From NCBI GenBank assembly GCA_023266215.1, contig JAHFRQ010000015.1, forward strand, positions 1-50,820: DNA of 50,820 nucleotides. Reading direction: 5' to 3'. Position 1 is the stretch's first letter. Each line of letters starts with the position of its first letter. This stretch comes from Gammaproteobacteria bacterium. GTDB lineage: Bacteria > Pseudomonadota > Gammaproteobacteria > Coxiellales > Coxiellaceae. The notes under the pieces are model-generated. The model searched no databases. It was given only the letters and a program-made list of their open reading frames with translations, and had not been told where the DNA came from. Made by a program: the position numbers and the translations under genes. This document shows, piece by piece, positions 16,649-25,281 of the stretch.

Positions 16649-17263
16649 TCAGCAGGTAAACGAAGGAATGCAACCGTAGGCGACGAAATGAAATCGATCG
16701 CTTTTTCTAGGTAAAATAAAATCAAACACACTCACGCCCCATATTCGCGTTCCATGATAAATACCACCGTTGCTTGAACCAAACATCAGCGGCTGATGAT
16801 GTTTATTTTTGCCTAAATATAACATTACATGCGTAATAGGTGGTTTTCGATGCGTGCGATACGTGCCTGTCCAAAATAATAAATCGCCGGGTTTTAATGC
16901 AGCAAACTCTGGCGAATGAAAATAATGCGTTGTGACATGATGAATTTTTCCGGCTTTTAAAAGCCAAATATACAAATCATACGAACTTCTGGGAATATAC
17001 GTTCGATTAATGCTTCGTAAAAGATAATAAATAACGCCAGAGCAATCCAGGCCGCCGGTTTTGGGATTAGCCGATCCAAACTTATATCTTAAATGTTGTT
17101 TTGATAAAACAGTCGCGCCTGCAATTACTTTTCTAACATTACTTTGGTAATTATCATATTGATCAAGATCATTGATGGGAATGGGTCGCGTTACAACTGG
17201 CGTGCAGCTTGTGTTAAAAAACGAAATGATGAGAATAATTAAAATACAGAAAATACGGAGCAT
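16649..17263 (-). CDS. NlpC/P60-family lipoprotein, putative peptidoglycan endopeptidase
   Basis: This 204-residue protein starts with a lipoprotein signal (FFNTSC, lipidated Cys20). The NlpC/P60 catalytic Cys lies in GGLDCSGVIYYL (Cys74) and the catalytic His in PPITHVMLYLG (His145). A KPGDLLFW motif typical of the family precedes the His. Such enzymes cleave the stem or cross-link peptides of peptidoglycan in the periplasm. The loop between Cys and His is somewhat longer than usual. It is the last of three minus-strand genes for envelope proteins, 67 bp after the deacetylase-like gene. Substrate specificity cannot be read from the sequence. Confidence 0.87.
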   Translation of the reverse strand: MLRIFCILIILIISFFNTSCTPVVTRPIPINDLDQYDNYQSNVRKVIAGATVLSKQHLRYKFGSANPKTGGLDCSGVIYYLLRSINRTYIPRSSYDLYIWLLKAGKIHHVTTHYFHSPEFAALKPGDLLFWTGTYRTHRKPPITHVMLYLGKNKHHQPLMFGSSNGGIYHGTRIWGVSVFDFILPRKSDRFHFVAYGCIPSFTC

Positions 17264-17330
17264 TATTATTTTACCTTGCGCAAACTAAATGCTGGCAAGG
17301 ATACAGGATGGTCAACCTCTATGGCTAGAC

Positions 17331-18128
17331 TTATTTACAAAACGCACCTTGTGCGTGACCCCTGATAATGGAAGCAAACATCGCCATGCTTTGATCTTCA
17401 ATGATCATATAACGCGGCACTGCCATGGGATTGGCTGATCGATTGGCGTGACGCGCTGCGATACTAAAAGCCATCACATAACCATCTTTGGCAGCTTGTT
17501 GTTCTAAATAAGCATCATGAATACCAAATGGCCAAGCCAATAAAGTAATATGGGTACTTAATTTTTCATCTATTATTTTTTTAGATGTCACTAATTGCGT
17601 TGTCACTAATTTTTGATAAGCGCTTTGTGATAAATGTTTTCTCTCTTGTTTAAAATTCGGATGCCAATACGTATGGCCTTGGATATCAAATAATCCTGTT
17701 TTTTGTAAATATGTTAATTGCTCCCACGTTAATGCATAAGGCGCATGTGAAATGACCATCGGAAAAATAAATAATGTGACCGGGATATTATATTTTTTTA
17801 CTATGGGCAACATATATTTATAAACCGCTTCGCGTCCGTCATCGTCAGTAATTACAACAGATTTAAGTGGAATGCTGGAAATTTTTTTCTGTAAATAATT
17901 AACGAGCTGCATCAAGGGAATTACAGTGTAGCCATTTGCTTTTAACCACTGTAATTGCGCTTCAAATTTTGCAGTACTAATTGTCATGCTGCCGCGTTTC
18001 ACAGGATCCATATTGTGATAAACCAAAATCGGCACATTGATTGAATTATCACGTACAACACACGCATTTATTTTTTGGCAAATCAGTATTGACAATAAAA
18101 TACTGAAAAAAATAAAAACTTTTTTCAT
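17331..18128 (-). CDS. Secreted polysaccharide deacetylase (NodB homology domain)
   Basis: This 265-residue protein has an N-terminal signal peptide. It opens with VPILVYHNMD, the usual start of PgaB/NodB-type deacetylases. Motif 1 is ITDDDG (Asp96 and Asp97; the more usual Phe or Tyr is replaced by Asp95). Motif 2, the metal-binding H-x3-H, is GHTYWH (His152, His156). AWPFGIHD corresponds to motif 3. Family enzymes remove acetyl groups from GlcNAc-containing polymers in the envelope. It lies 12 bp downstream of the acetamidase-family gene, so the two are probably co-transcribed. The actual polymer is unknown. Confidence 0.88.
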   Translation of the reverse strand: MKKVFIFFSILLSILICQKINACVVRDNSINVPILVYHNMDPVKRGSMTISTAKFEAQLQWLKANGYTVIPLMQLVNYLQKKISSIPLKSVVITDDDGREAVYKYMLPIVKKYNIPVTLFIFPMVISHAPYALTWEQLTYLQKTGLFDIQGHTYWHPNFKQERKHLSQSAYQKLVTTQLVTSKKIIDEKLSTHITLLAWPFGIHDAYLEQQAAKDGYVMAFSIAARHANRSANPMAVPRYMIIEDQSMAMFASIIRGHAQGAFCK

Positions 18129-18140
18129 GCTATCCTCTTA

Positions 18141-19478
18141 TTATGCTTTCTGCGGCGTCCATAAATTTTTCGCCATCGTGCATGTCACAGATTTATCGCC
18201 TGCTTCAAATTTTGCAATGCGACAATCCAGTGTAAAGCTTGCCAACATATAAGCGCTGACTTTATCCATTTTTTTCTCTGCCATTAATTTTTTAATCATC
18301 GCCATCGATGCTGTTTTCATCGCTATTTCAACATCAGCATTTTTTCCAGTGGTGACAAATTCAGTTGCTGTATCTGCTGTTGGCAACGCAAATGCTTTCG
18401 TATTGATATCTTTGGGAATCATGCAATACACACCCAACACACCATTGACTACTTCTGAAATAGGGCAATTCCAGGTGTCATACATAATGGTTTGCGCTTG
18501 CGCTTGAGAGACATGTCGCTCTTCCATAATTAATTTTATTGTTTCAGATTTGGCAATATCTAGCGCGGTATTTAAATTTTTATCATATCCTACTGCAACC
18601 CAATCTGTGTTGGTTTCAACACGCGGCCACGCAAGTGGCTTATGTTTAATTAAATCAATCGTCACGCTAAATTCTGCAAAAGCCGTTTCAATCGCAGTTA
18701 AATCAATTTCACCATTACCCTGCCCTGCGTGTGAATCACCCGTCCACAATAATCCACCATTCATAAAAACAGGCAAATATAGCGTGGTTCCTTGTGTTAA
18801 TACGCGCAGATCCATATTGCCGCCATAAGGCCCTGGTTGAATCGAATTGTATTTTCCCGGTGTAGCACGCGCAACACCAACAACACCCGGAAATGGCGCT
18901 AACGGCACCGTAATACCCGGTGAAAATGGCATTTGCATTTTCTTTAAATCTAAATAAAAATATTTCACAACACCTGTTGGAAATTCTTCTGGAAATAATC
19001 CTTTGCCTGGCACAATATCGTTTGAAGCATAAGGTCGCGGCACAATTTTATTTAAATGTATTTTTAAAACATCGCCAGGTTGTGCGCCAGCAATATAAAT
19101 TGGGCCTGTTAAAGTATGCGGTCCACGATTAGGCGCGTCATCTTTCATTTTAATAATTTGTTCGATATTCGCACCACCTGGCACGACCATATTGTCTGAT
19201 GCTGCCATGGTTTCAAAAACAATGGTATCGCCAGAATGAATGGTTAAAACAGGTGGATGACTGCTATCAAAAACACCCCACTGCGATGTCGCAGGCGTTG
19301 CCGGTAAAATATAGGTTTTTGCTGTTTGCGAACTGGTTTTAAGCGGCGCCAACATGCTGGTTTGATCAGGCGCACCTGGTAAATACGGCAAGCAGTTTTT
19401 ACTACTATCTGAATACGCTGAACTTGCAACTAATAGGCCAAAACAAGCCAAATTGAATAAATATTTTTTTGATAACAT
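18141..19478 (-). CDS. Acetamidase/formamidase-family protein with signal peptide
   Basis: The start at 19478 is chosen over an in-frame ATG at 19520 because AGGACG lies eight bases upstream and the product then begins with a clean signal peptide (MLSKKYLFNLACFGLLVASSA). The remaining 420 or so residues match the FmdA/AmdA family. Seen are the HSGDTIVFET strand, GPHTLTGPIYIAGAQPGD, the APFPGVVGVA segment and the TGDSHAGQGNGEI metal-site region. Characterised members hydrolyse formamide or acetamide in the cytoplasm, so export is the unusual point here. It heads a three-gene minus-strand set (deacetylase, NlpC/P60). An acetamido substrate from cell-wall sugars is a guess from context. Confidence 0.85.
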   Translation of the reverse strand: MLSKKYLFNLACFGLLVASSAYSDSSKNCLPYLPGAPDQTSMLAPLKTSSQTAKTYILPATPATSQWGVFDSSHPPVLTIHSGDTIVFETMAASDNMVVPGGANIEQIIKMKDDAPNRGPHTLTGPIYIAGAQPGDVLKIHLNKIVPRPYASNDIVPGKGLFPEEFPTGVVKYFYLDLKKMQMPFSPGITVPLAPFPGVVGVARATPGKYNSIQPGPYGGNMDLRVLTQGTTLYLPVFMNGGLLWTGDSHAGQGNGEIDLTAIETAFAEFSVTIDLIKHKPLAWPRVETNTDWVAVGYDKNLNTALDIAKSETIKLIMEERHVSQAQAQTIMYDTWNCPISEVVNGVLGVYCMIPKDINTKAFALPTADTATEFVTTGKNADVEIAMKTASMAMIKKLMAEKKMDKVSAYMLASFTLDCRIAKFEAGDKSVTCTMAKNLWTPQKA

Positions 19479-19503
19479 ATATTTCGTCCTTGAAATGATT
19501 ATC

Positions 19504-19532
19504 TTGATATTGCTGCGCACACCACTTATATT
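19504..19532 (+). promoter_or_regulatory. Sigma-70-type promoter of the aspartic protease gene
   Basis: TTGATA (19504-19509) and TATATT (19527-19532) are separated by 17 bp. They lie in the 89-bp divergent gap, about 35 bp before the ATG, and a GAGGAC ribosome-binding site follows. Confidence 0.6.
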
Positions 19533-19567
19533 ATCTGCTTATATAGAAAATTACGAGGACCTGCGTC

Positions 19568-20671
19568 ATGTTTATCAAATCAATCAAATTAATCTTATTT
19601 ATTTTTTTAGTCATTTTCACCGCCTCAACTTTTGCCAACACACCCGGTGTTTATGTTATTCCCGCTGTAAACAATATTAATGGTGGATTTCGCGTTCAAG
19701 TGATGGCAGATAATCAAGGGCCATTTTTATGCGAAATTGATACAGGCAGCACGAATTTTATGGTGCCAGGTGGCCCTTCTGTTTGCCCAAATTGCAATGC
19801 GCCCGTGCGTCTTACGCCGACGCAAACGATGGGCCATGCATTTCATGTGAATTATGCTTCTGGCAGAAAACTCATCGCGCATACTTATACGACAGCCGTG
19901 CAAGCAGCGGGGAATTCAACTTTGCCTCCTGTAAAGCAAACGATTGGACTCATCACCACAGCCGCAGGTAACGGCAATGCGAGCCCTGTTTTGGGCATGG
20001 CACAACCCCCTAGAAAATCTAAAAAAGGGTTAACCACTTATATGCAAGCACTGGTACAAGCTCATGTCGTACGAAGTTTGGATTTTATGTTAATCGGATG
20101 TCCACGCTCACACAGCGGCACGGAACTTGTTTTAGGTGGTCCTGATCCACGCCTTCAAAATGTCACGCCACAAACAGTGCCATTACTCAGTCGCCAAAGT
20201 CATTATGATATAACGCCTGTCACCTTAGGTGTTGCGGGTGACCCCAATCCAGTTGGTTATTTTAATCCAGCCAATGCCAGAAAAGATCCTGGCATCAGTG
20301 TTGATAGCGGCAGCAATGGCGCCATTATTCCAGGGCGACTATATAATCCACTTATTGCTGTTTTAAAACAAAGTGTGTCATTACCAGAAGCATTTTGGCA
20401 CGGTCACGGCGCTTATTTATCAGCACAACAAATTGCAGCGCTGCCTGCGATCACATTAACATTTAATAATAATATTACTTTATCTATTCCATCGAGCTCG
20501 TATGTGATTCCAGATCCACACAATACAAGACAAAGCGTTTTAATGATCAGAGATGGAAGAGCAAGGCCTTACACTGTATTTGGCGATATATTATTATCAG
20601 CTTACGCTGTTGAATTTAATCGCTCGACTGAATCATTGCGTTTTTATTCCAATCAAGGTTTGTGCTCTTGA
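19568..20671 (+). CDS. Secreted pepsin-like aspartic protease (family A1 type)
   Basis: This 367-residue protein has a signal peptide ending near TFA (residue 23). It contains both catalytic motifs of a two-lobed pepsin-like protease: DTGST (Asp58) and DSGSN (Asp246), 188 residues apart. Supporting features are VLGMAQP, like the psi-loop surroundings of pepsins, ELVLGGPDP, and FGDILLSAYAVEFNR near the C-terminus, which matches the conserved GD-FLR-YY-VFD block. Such proteases are common in eukaryotes and sparse in bacteria. It is probably active after export to the periplasm or outside. Its 3' end overlaps the convergent kinase gene by 19 bp. A retropepsin-like single-lobe enzyme is excluded by the two motifs and the length. 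Confidence 0.88.
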   Translation: MFIKSIKLILFIFLVIFTASTFANTPGVYVIPAVNNINGGFRVQVMADNQGPFLCEIDTGSTNFMVPGGPSVCPNCNAPVRLTPTQTMGHAFHVNYASGRKLIAHTYTTAVQAAGNSTLPPVKQTIGLITTAAGNGNASPVLGMAQPPRKSKKGLTTYMQALVQAHVVRSLDFMLIGCPRSHSGTELVLGGPDPRLQNVTPQTVPLLSRQSHYDITPVTLGVAGDPNPVGYFNPANARKDPGISVDSGSNGAIIPGRLYNPLIAVLKQSVSLPEAFWHGHGAYLSAQQIAALPAITLTFNNNITLSIPSSSYVIPDPHNTRQSVLMIRDGRARPYTVFGDILLSAYAVEFNRSTESLRFYSNQGLCS

Positions 20672-21849
20672 TCAGGAAAAATAGATCCTGCACTGATACT
20701 GAATGATAAACCTTCAACACTGTCTTCTGAAACAAGACTGTTACGCTGCGCATGATAAGTAACACAAGCGATCGTTTGTATGCTTTCTGAAATCAATGCG
20801 CCGACTAAATCTATCGCCTCTTCTTGCGCAAAACTTTCTACATAATCTGTATTTAACCGCGCTTGAAGCGTTACAGACATCTGATCAAAATCTTCTTTTC
20901 TAAAAATGCTGCAGTACTCACTATTTTCAGAGATTATTCTTTCAGGCAAAAAGAAAATTCGCCTTAAAGCGGCAAGATCACAAAAAACGGGGCCCTTTGC
21001 ATCGAGAATTGCTTGTGCCTTTTGGGCCGAATCTGTTTCAAATAATTGATCAGAATTAATGGGAAAATACAACGGCGTGCCTTTTAATTCATATGCTGCA
21101 TGATCAGTTATTGCAACAGCAGAACCCAAATCAACCAAGTGCACTTCGCCTTTTTCATCAATGGTAATATTATCGGGTTTTAAATCAAGGTGTGCGTAGC
21201 ATTGTCCCGTTTGAGAAAGGCTTCCTGTGTGAAGCTCATGCACCTTGGACGCTATTTTAATAGCTAAATCCATTCTTTGATCAAAACTCAAATCGTTTCG
21301 TCTTAATTTTTTGGACAGTGTCTCTCCAAGATAATATTGCACAGCATAAATTTTACTTTTATTATCGACGACGCGCGTTAAAAGATCAGCGTCTGGAGCC
21401 GAGTGTAAATCTTTTGATTTTCTATTTTCTGCTTCTGCTAATTTAAAAAAAGTATCATATTGAAGTCCGCCGCTAAATCGCCGGGTTGATATTTTAGGTG
21501 ATATTTTGACAGCATAAATATTTTCATGCTCATCAATTGCTAATTTAACTTTACCCGATGTGCCTTTGCCTAAAACATTAAATCCTTTTTCAGATGCTAA
21601 CATTAAAATACTGGGCTTGCCGTTTACTTTAATAAACGAACTCTGAATAAATTGTAGGTGTTGATCATAATATTCTTTTAGCAATTTATTATTTGAAAAA
21701 TAATCATGTCGATCTTCTTGCGTTGCGCGATACAATTTGACTTCATCTGGAAACTGATTAAAAAATGCTGCTGCGATTTTAAATTGTCTTTCAATATCTT
21801 CTTGCTCATTAATATCTTCAAAGGCAACATTCACAATCCCCTTAACCAT
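20653..21849 (-). CDS. Eukaryote-like Ser/Thr protein kinase
   Basis: This 398-residue protein has a glycine loop GKGTSGKV (residues 94-101), a VAIK-type lysine in YAVKIS (Lys115), a catalytic loop HLDLKPDN (His220, Asp222, Lys224, Asn227) and DLG in place of DFG (Asp240). KGTPLYFP is the activation-segment end. All key catalytic residues are present, so activity is likely. There is no signal peptide or membrane segment, unlike PknB-type bacterial receptor kinases. The free-standing layout, with about 90 N-terminal residues of unknown type, recalls kinases delivered into host cells by intracellular bacteria. Delivery is inference. It lies next to the ankyrin protein gene, divergently. Confidence 0.87.
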   Translation of the reverse strand: MVKGIVNVAFEDINEQEDIERQFKIAAAFFNQFPDEVKLYRATQEDRHDYFSNNKLLKEYYDQHLQFIQSSFIKVNGKPSILMLASEKGFNVLGKGTSGKVKLAIDEHENIYAVKISPKISTRRFSGGLQYDTFFKLAEAENRKSKDLHSAPDADLLTRVVDNKSKIYAVQYYLGETLSKKLRRNDLSFDQRMDLAIKIASKVHELHTGSLSQTGQCYAHLDLKPDNITIDEKGEVHLVDLGSAVAITDHAAYELKGTPLYFPINSDQLFETDSAQKAQAILDAKGPVFCDLAALRRIFFLPERIISENSEYCSIFRKEDFDQMSVTLQARLNTDYVESFAQEEAIDLVGALISESIQTIACVTYHAQRNSLVSEDSVEGLSFSISAGSIFPDQEHKP

Positions 21850-22021
21850 GGCAATTCACTCCTGTGAAATAGCAAAAACACTCATATCAAAACTATAGTA
21901 CAAATTTTTAAAAATACCGCTTAAACTAAAATAGTTTTAATTTTTAAAGAGTTATCTTATAAAAATCCTTGTGTTTTTAGGAAAAAATCACTACTCTATA
22001 CAAAAAACAAGGGAATGTGAT

Positions 22022-22393
22022 ATGCGATCTGCTTTATTTCAACCCACTCCAACTCTACAAAATTTTGAAGAAATTACTAATGAAGAGTGTCAATTTATTT
22101 TTGATGCGGCTCGAGATGGAAAGATAGATCTTTTTAATACATTGAGCGAAATGCATTTCAATTTTAATGTTCAAAGTAAACAAGGCAATACCGCAGCGCA
22201 TGTTGCTGCTTTTCATGCGCGAATTAATATTCTTGAATTTTTAGCGGGTAAAAATGTTAATTTTAATCTAAGAAATAAAAAGGGTCAGACACCGCTTGAT
22301 ATTGCTCAAATCATGGGATCTGATAAGGTGATTGCGGCTCTAGAAGGCATCATGGATAAAGCGAGCCTTGGATTAGACCTTTTATTTTCTTAA
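22022..22393 (+). CDS. Small ankyrin-repeat protein, 123 aa
   Basis: The ATG at 22022 is preferred because AAGGGA lies seven bases upstream. A GTG at 21971 would add 17 residues with no ribosome-binding site. About three ankyrin-type units occupy residues 20-110. The clearest are the two starting QGNTAAHVAAFHARINILEF and KGQTPLDIAQIMGSDKVIAA, with the TPLDIA signature. There is no signal peptide. Ankyrin repeats mediate protein-protein contact, and in host-associated bacteria many such proteins are secreted effectors, but a short cytoplasmic partner protein is equally possible. It is divergent from the kinase gene, and the 172-bp gap holds a small inverted repeat (AAACT/AGTTT). Confidence 0.8.
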   Translation: MRSALFQPTPTLQNFEEITNEECQFIFDAARDGKIDLFNTLSEMHFNFNVQSKQGNTAAHVAAFHARINILEFLAGKNVNFNLRNKKGQTPLDIAQIMGSDKVIAALEGIMDKASLGLDLLFS

Positions 22394-22471
22394 ATTATCA
22401 CGCTATCTTGTTCAAATAATATCCTGTACACTGCGCACCTGCTTTTCAGTTAATCAATAAGAGATAATATT

Positions 22472-23680
22472 ATGACTTTTGCCTCATTGGGTTTATCCCA
22501 ATCTATTTTAAAAGCGCTTGAAAATCAAGGCTATAAGGCGCCCTCTCCGATTCAAGCTCAAGCAATTCCGGCTGTTTTAGAAGGTCGCGATGTGATGGGA
22601 GCAGCACGAACGGGCACTGGCAAAACAGCCGGTTTCACCTTGCCAATTCTCGAAAGACTGTCAAAAGGGCCTCGCATTGAAGCATATCAAGTACGCGCGT
22701 TGATTTTAACGCCAACGCGAGAATTAGCAGCGCAAGTGGCAGAAAGCGTTTCGACCTACGGAAAATTTTTATCCTTACGCTCTGCGGTAGCGTTTGGTGG
22801 CGTGAATATTAATCCGCAAATTGGTGCGCTGCGAAAAGGCGTTGATATATTAGTCGCAACACCCGGACGATTGATGGATTTATATAATCAAAATGCAATG
22901 GATTTTGATTATCTTGAAGTATTAGTTTTAGATGAAGCCGACCGCATGTTAGACATGGGTTTTATTCGCGACATTAAAAAAATTATGTCTTTCTTGCCGA
23001 AAAAACGTCAAACACTCATGTTCTCTGCCACTTTTTCAAATGACATTCGAAAATTAGCAAAAGAATTTTTAAAAAACCCGATAGAAATTTCTGTAAGTCC
23101 TGCTAACACACCGGTTGAAGCAATTGAGCAATGGGTTTATCCCGTTGAAAAAAGTCAAAAATCAGCTTTGCTCACGCATTTAATTTGGGATGGAAAATGG
23201 GAGCAAGTGTTGGTTTTTACAAGAACCAAACACGGCGCAAATCGCTTAACGCAACAATTGGAAAATAATAGTATTAAAGCAATGGCGATTCACGGCAACA
23301 AAAGCCAAGGCGCGCGCACCAAAGCGCTCGCACATTTTAAAGATGGTTCGCTACGCGTTTTAGTCGCAACCGATATTGCAGCGCGCGGTTTAGATATTGA
23401 ATTATTACCACATGTTGTGAATTATGATCTACCAAATGTGCCTGAAGATTATGTGCATCGCATCGGACGAACTGGCCGCGCTGGCGCAAGTGGTCAAGCG
23501 ATTTCTTTAGTATCACCCGATGAATCTAAATTATTATCTGATATTGAGCGTGTGATTAATAAGAAATTACAGCGCAAAGTGGTGGATTCATTTAAGCCGA
23601 TTGCTTCACTACCCGAACCACGCAGAGAAAATCGCCCTACTGTAAAATACAGAGGCAAAAGACAAGGCAAAAGACAATAA
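22472..23680 (+). CDS. rhlE: DEAD-box ATP-dependent RNA helicase, RhlE type
   Basis: All DEAD-box motifs are visible in the 402-residue product: the Q motif ([10 protein letters not shown]), ARTGTGKT (Walker A, 45-52), [30 protein letters not shown], the helicase C-terminal motifs ([12 protein letters not shown]) and [10 protein letters not shown]. The short basic C-terminal tail (RGKRQGKRQ) and the overall spacing resemble RhlE, which unwinds RNA in ribosome assembly and RNA decay. The start has a weak AAGAGA ribosome-binding site. It converges with purH, and a partial palindromic repeat lies between the two stop codons. RhlE is the best fit, and SrmB or DbpA are less likely from the N-terminal motif. 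Confidence 0.92.
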   Translation: MTFASLGLSQSILKALENQGYKAPSPIQAQAIPAVLEGRDVMGAARTGTGKTAGFTLPILERLSKGPRIEAYQVRALILTPTRELAAQVAESVSTYGKFLSLRSAVAFGGVNINPQIGALRKGVDILVATPGRLMDLYNQNAMDFDYLEVLVLDEADRMLDMGFIRDIKKIMSFLPKKRQTLMFSATFSNDIRKLAKEFLKNPIEISVSPANTPVEAIEQWVYPVEKSQKSALLTHLIWDGKWEQVLVFTRTKHGANRLTQQLENNSIKAMAIHGNKSQGARTKALAHFKDGSLRVLVATDIAARGLDIELLPHVVNYDLPNVPEDYVHRIGRTGRAGASGQAISLVSPDESKLLSDIERVINKKLQRKVVDSFKPIASLPEPRRENRPTVKYRGKRQGKRQ

Positions 23681-23685
23681 TTACT

Positions 23686-23750
23686 TTACTACTGGTTTGA
23701 AGGAACCGCGCATGTAGCCTTGTAATCAAGGCGAAATAAGCGGATTCTTC
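23686..23750. repeat. Palindromic repeat family R3, half copy, inverted
   Basis: The 68 bp between the rhlE and purH stop codons hold GGTTTGAAGGAACCGCGC, then CCTTGTAATCAAGGCGAAAT. This matches the reverse complement of the right half of the element at 37424-37573. The nested inverted repeats may terminate both convergent genes. Confidence 0.65.
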
Positions 23751-25278
23751 AGTGATTAAAACATCGAATACCAGTAAAAACCATGGCGATATGATATTTG
23801 TCACAGGCTGCAATGACTTCGGCATCTTTAATAGAACCACCCGGTTGAATAATGGCTTTGATTTTTGATTGCGCGATTAATTCAATATTATCAGTAAAAG
23901 GAAAAAAAGCATCGGAAGCTAAAATCGCTTGTTCAGTATTATTGCCGGCTTTCTCTAACGCGGCTTTAACCGCATCAATGCGCGCTACTTGTCCCATGCC
24001 CATGCCGATGGTCACATCTGATTTTGCAATTAAAATCGCATTGGATTTTAATTGTTTTAATATGGGCCAGGCAAAATACATCGCTTTGATTTCTGACTCG
24101 TTTGGCTTTTGTTTTGTTACTATTTTAAAGTGACTGTCATCTAATTTACTGTCATCCGCTGTTTGAAATAATAATCCACCCGAAATAATTTTAGGAGAAT
24201 ACGCTGATAATTTTTTAGGAAACGGCTGTTGTTGCAATACGCGAATATTAGGTTTAGTTAAAAATAGTTTTAATGCAGCCGCTGAATATTGTGGCGCGAT
24301 GATGACTTCAATAAAAACAGATATTAAAAACTGCGCTATTTTTTCTGTGCAAGGTTGATTTAATGCAACAATACCGCCAAAAGCCGATTGTGAATCAGCT
24401 TGCCACGCTTTAGTAAAAGCCTCATCAATCTGATCTGCAATGGCAACACCGCAAGGATTGGCATGTTTTACGATAACACAGGCCGGTTTTTCATATGAAA
24501 TAATCGTATTTAATGCAGCGGCCGCATCGTTGTAATTATTATACGATAATTGTTTTCCTTGCAATAATACCGCATCTAATATGCCAGGATTATGATCCAA
24601 TTTATTTTTATAAACCGCAGCTGCTTGATGTGGATTTTCACCATAACGACAATCAGATATTTTTTCAAATGGAATAATTAATGATTTTGGAAAATCGCCC
24701 GACTTCAAATAATCAGCAATCACAGCATCATAACTGGCTGTATGCGCAAATGCTTTTGCAGATAATTTTTTTCTAAATGTTAAATCCAAATTATTATTTT
24801 TAATTTTATCTATTAAAATATCATAATCATCAGGATCATTGACAACAACAACCCAATCCATATTTTTCGCAGCGGCGCGAATCATCGCAGGGCCCCCAAT
24901 ATCAATTTGCTCAATACATTCTGAAAATGGCTTGTTTTGCGCGAGGGTTTCCTCAAATGGATATAAGTTACAAATAACGCAATCAATCCAATTAATATCG
25001 TATTTTTCAGCTTCAGTTTGATGTTCATCGCGCTTGCCTAATATGCCGCCATGAATTTTAGGATGCAACGTCTTAACGCGTCCCGACATTATTTCGGGAA
25101 ACTGCGTAATATCAGCAACTTTGGTAACAGCAATATTGTGTGACTTTAACGCTTCATACGTACCACCAGTTGAAATAATTTGAATATTAAGCGCAGCTAA
25201 TTTCTGCGCAAGCTCAACAACACCTGTTTTATCTGAAACAGAAATTAATACGCGTTTTATTTTTAATAGATCGGACAT
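23749..25278 (-). CDS. purH: Bifunctional AICAR formyltransferase / IMP cyclohydrolase
   Basis: PurH carries out the last two steps of IMP synthesis: formylation of AICAR with 10-formyltetrahydrofolate, then ring closure. The 509 residues match the normal length. The N-terminal IMP cyclohydrolase (MGS-like) domain shows ISVSDKTGVVELA, STGGTYEAL and GRVKTLHPKIHGGIL. The transformylase domain shows KHANPCGVA, with the catalytic Lys-His, and SAFGGIVALN. It ends at the usual IMPGGS-like region (IIQPGGSIKD) and MVFTGIRCFNH. It is the last gene of the purine operon and lies 3 bp after an ATPase gene that separates it from purN. Confidence 0.95.
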   Translation of the reverse strand: MSDLLKIKRVLISVSDKTGVVELAQKLAALNIQIISTGGTYEALKSHNIAVTKVADITQFPEIMSGRVKTLHPKIHGGILGKRDEHQTEAEKYDINWIDCVICNLYPFEETLAQNKPFSECIEQIDIGGPAMIRAAAKNMDWVVVVNDPDDYDILIDKIKNNNLDLTFRKKLSAKAFAHTASYDAVIADYLKSGDFPKSLIIPFEKISDCRYGENPHQAAAVYKNKLDHNPGILDAVLLQGKQLSYNNYNDAAAALNTIISYEKPACVIVKHANPCGVAIADQIDEAFTKAWQADSQSAFGGIVALNQPCTEKIAQFLISVFIEVIIAPQYSAAALKLFLTKPNIRVLQQQPFPKKLSAYSPKIISGGLLFQTADDSKLDDSHFKIVTKQKPNESEIKAMYFAWPILKQLKSNAILIAKSDVTIGMGMGQVARIDAVKAALEKAGNNTEQAILASDAFFPFTDNIELIAQSKIKAIIQPGGSIKDAEVIAACDKYHIAMVFTGIRCFNH

Positions 25279-25281
25279 TTT

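Noticed and set aside
20653-21849. Kinase as a pseudokinase because of HLD and DLG instead of HRD and DFG
   Set aside because: The catalytic Asp222, Lys115, Asn227 and metal-binding Asp240 are all present. The changed positions are tolerated in active kinases.
23637-23840. Minus-strand open frame overlapping the purH 3' end and the rhlE end
   Set aside because: It reads the purH C-terminus and an R3 repeat in another frame. Both flanking genes are complete without it.
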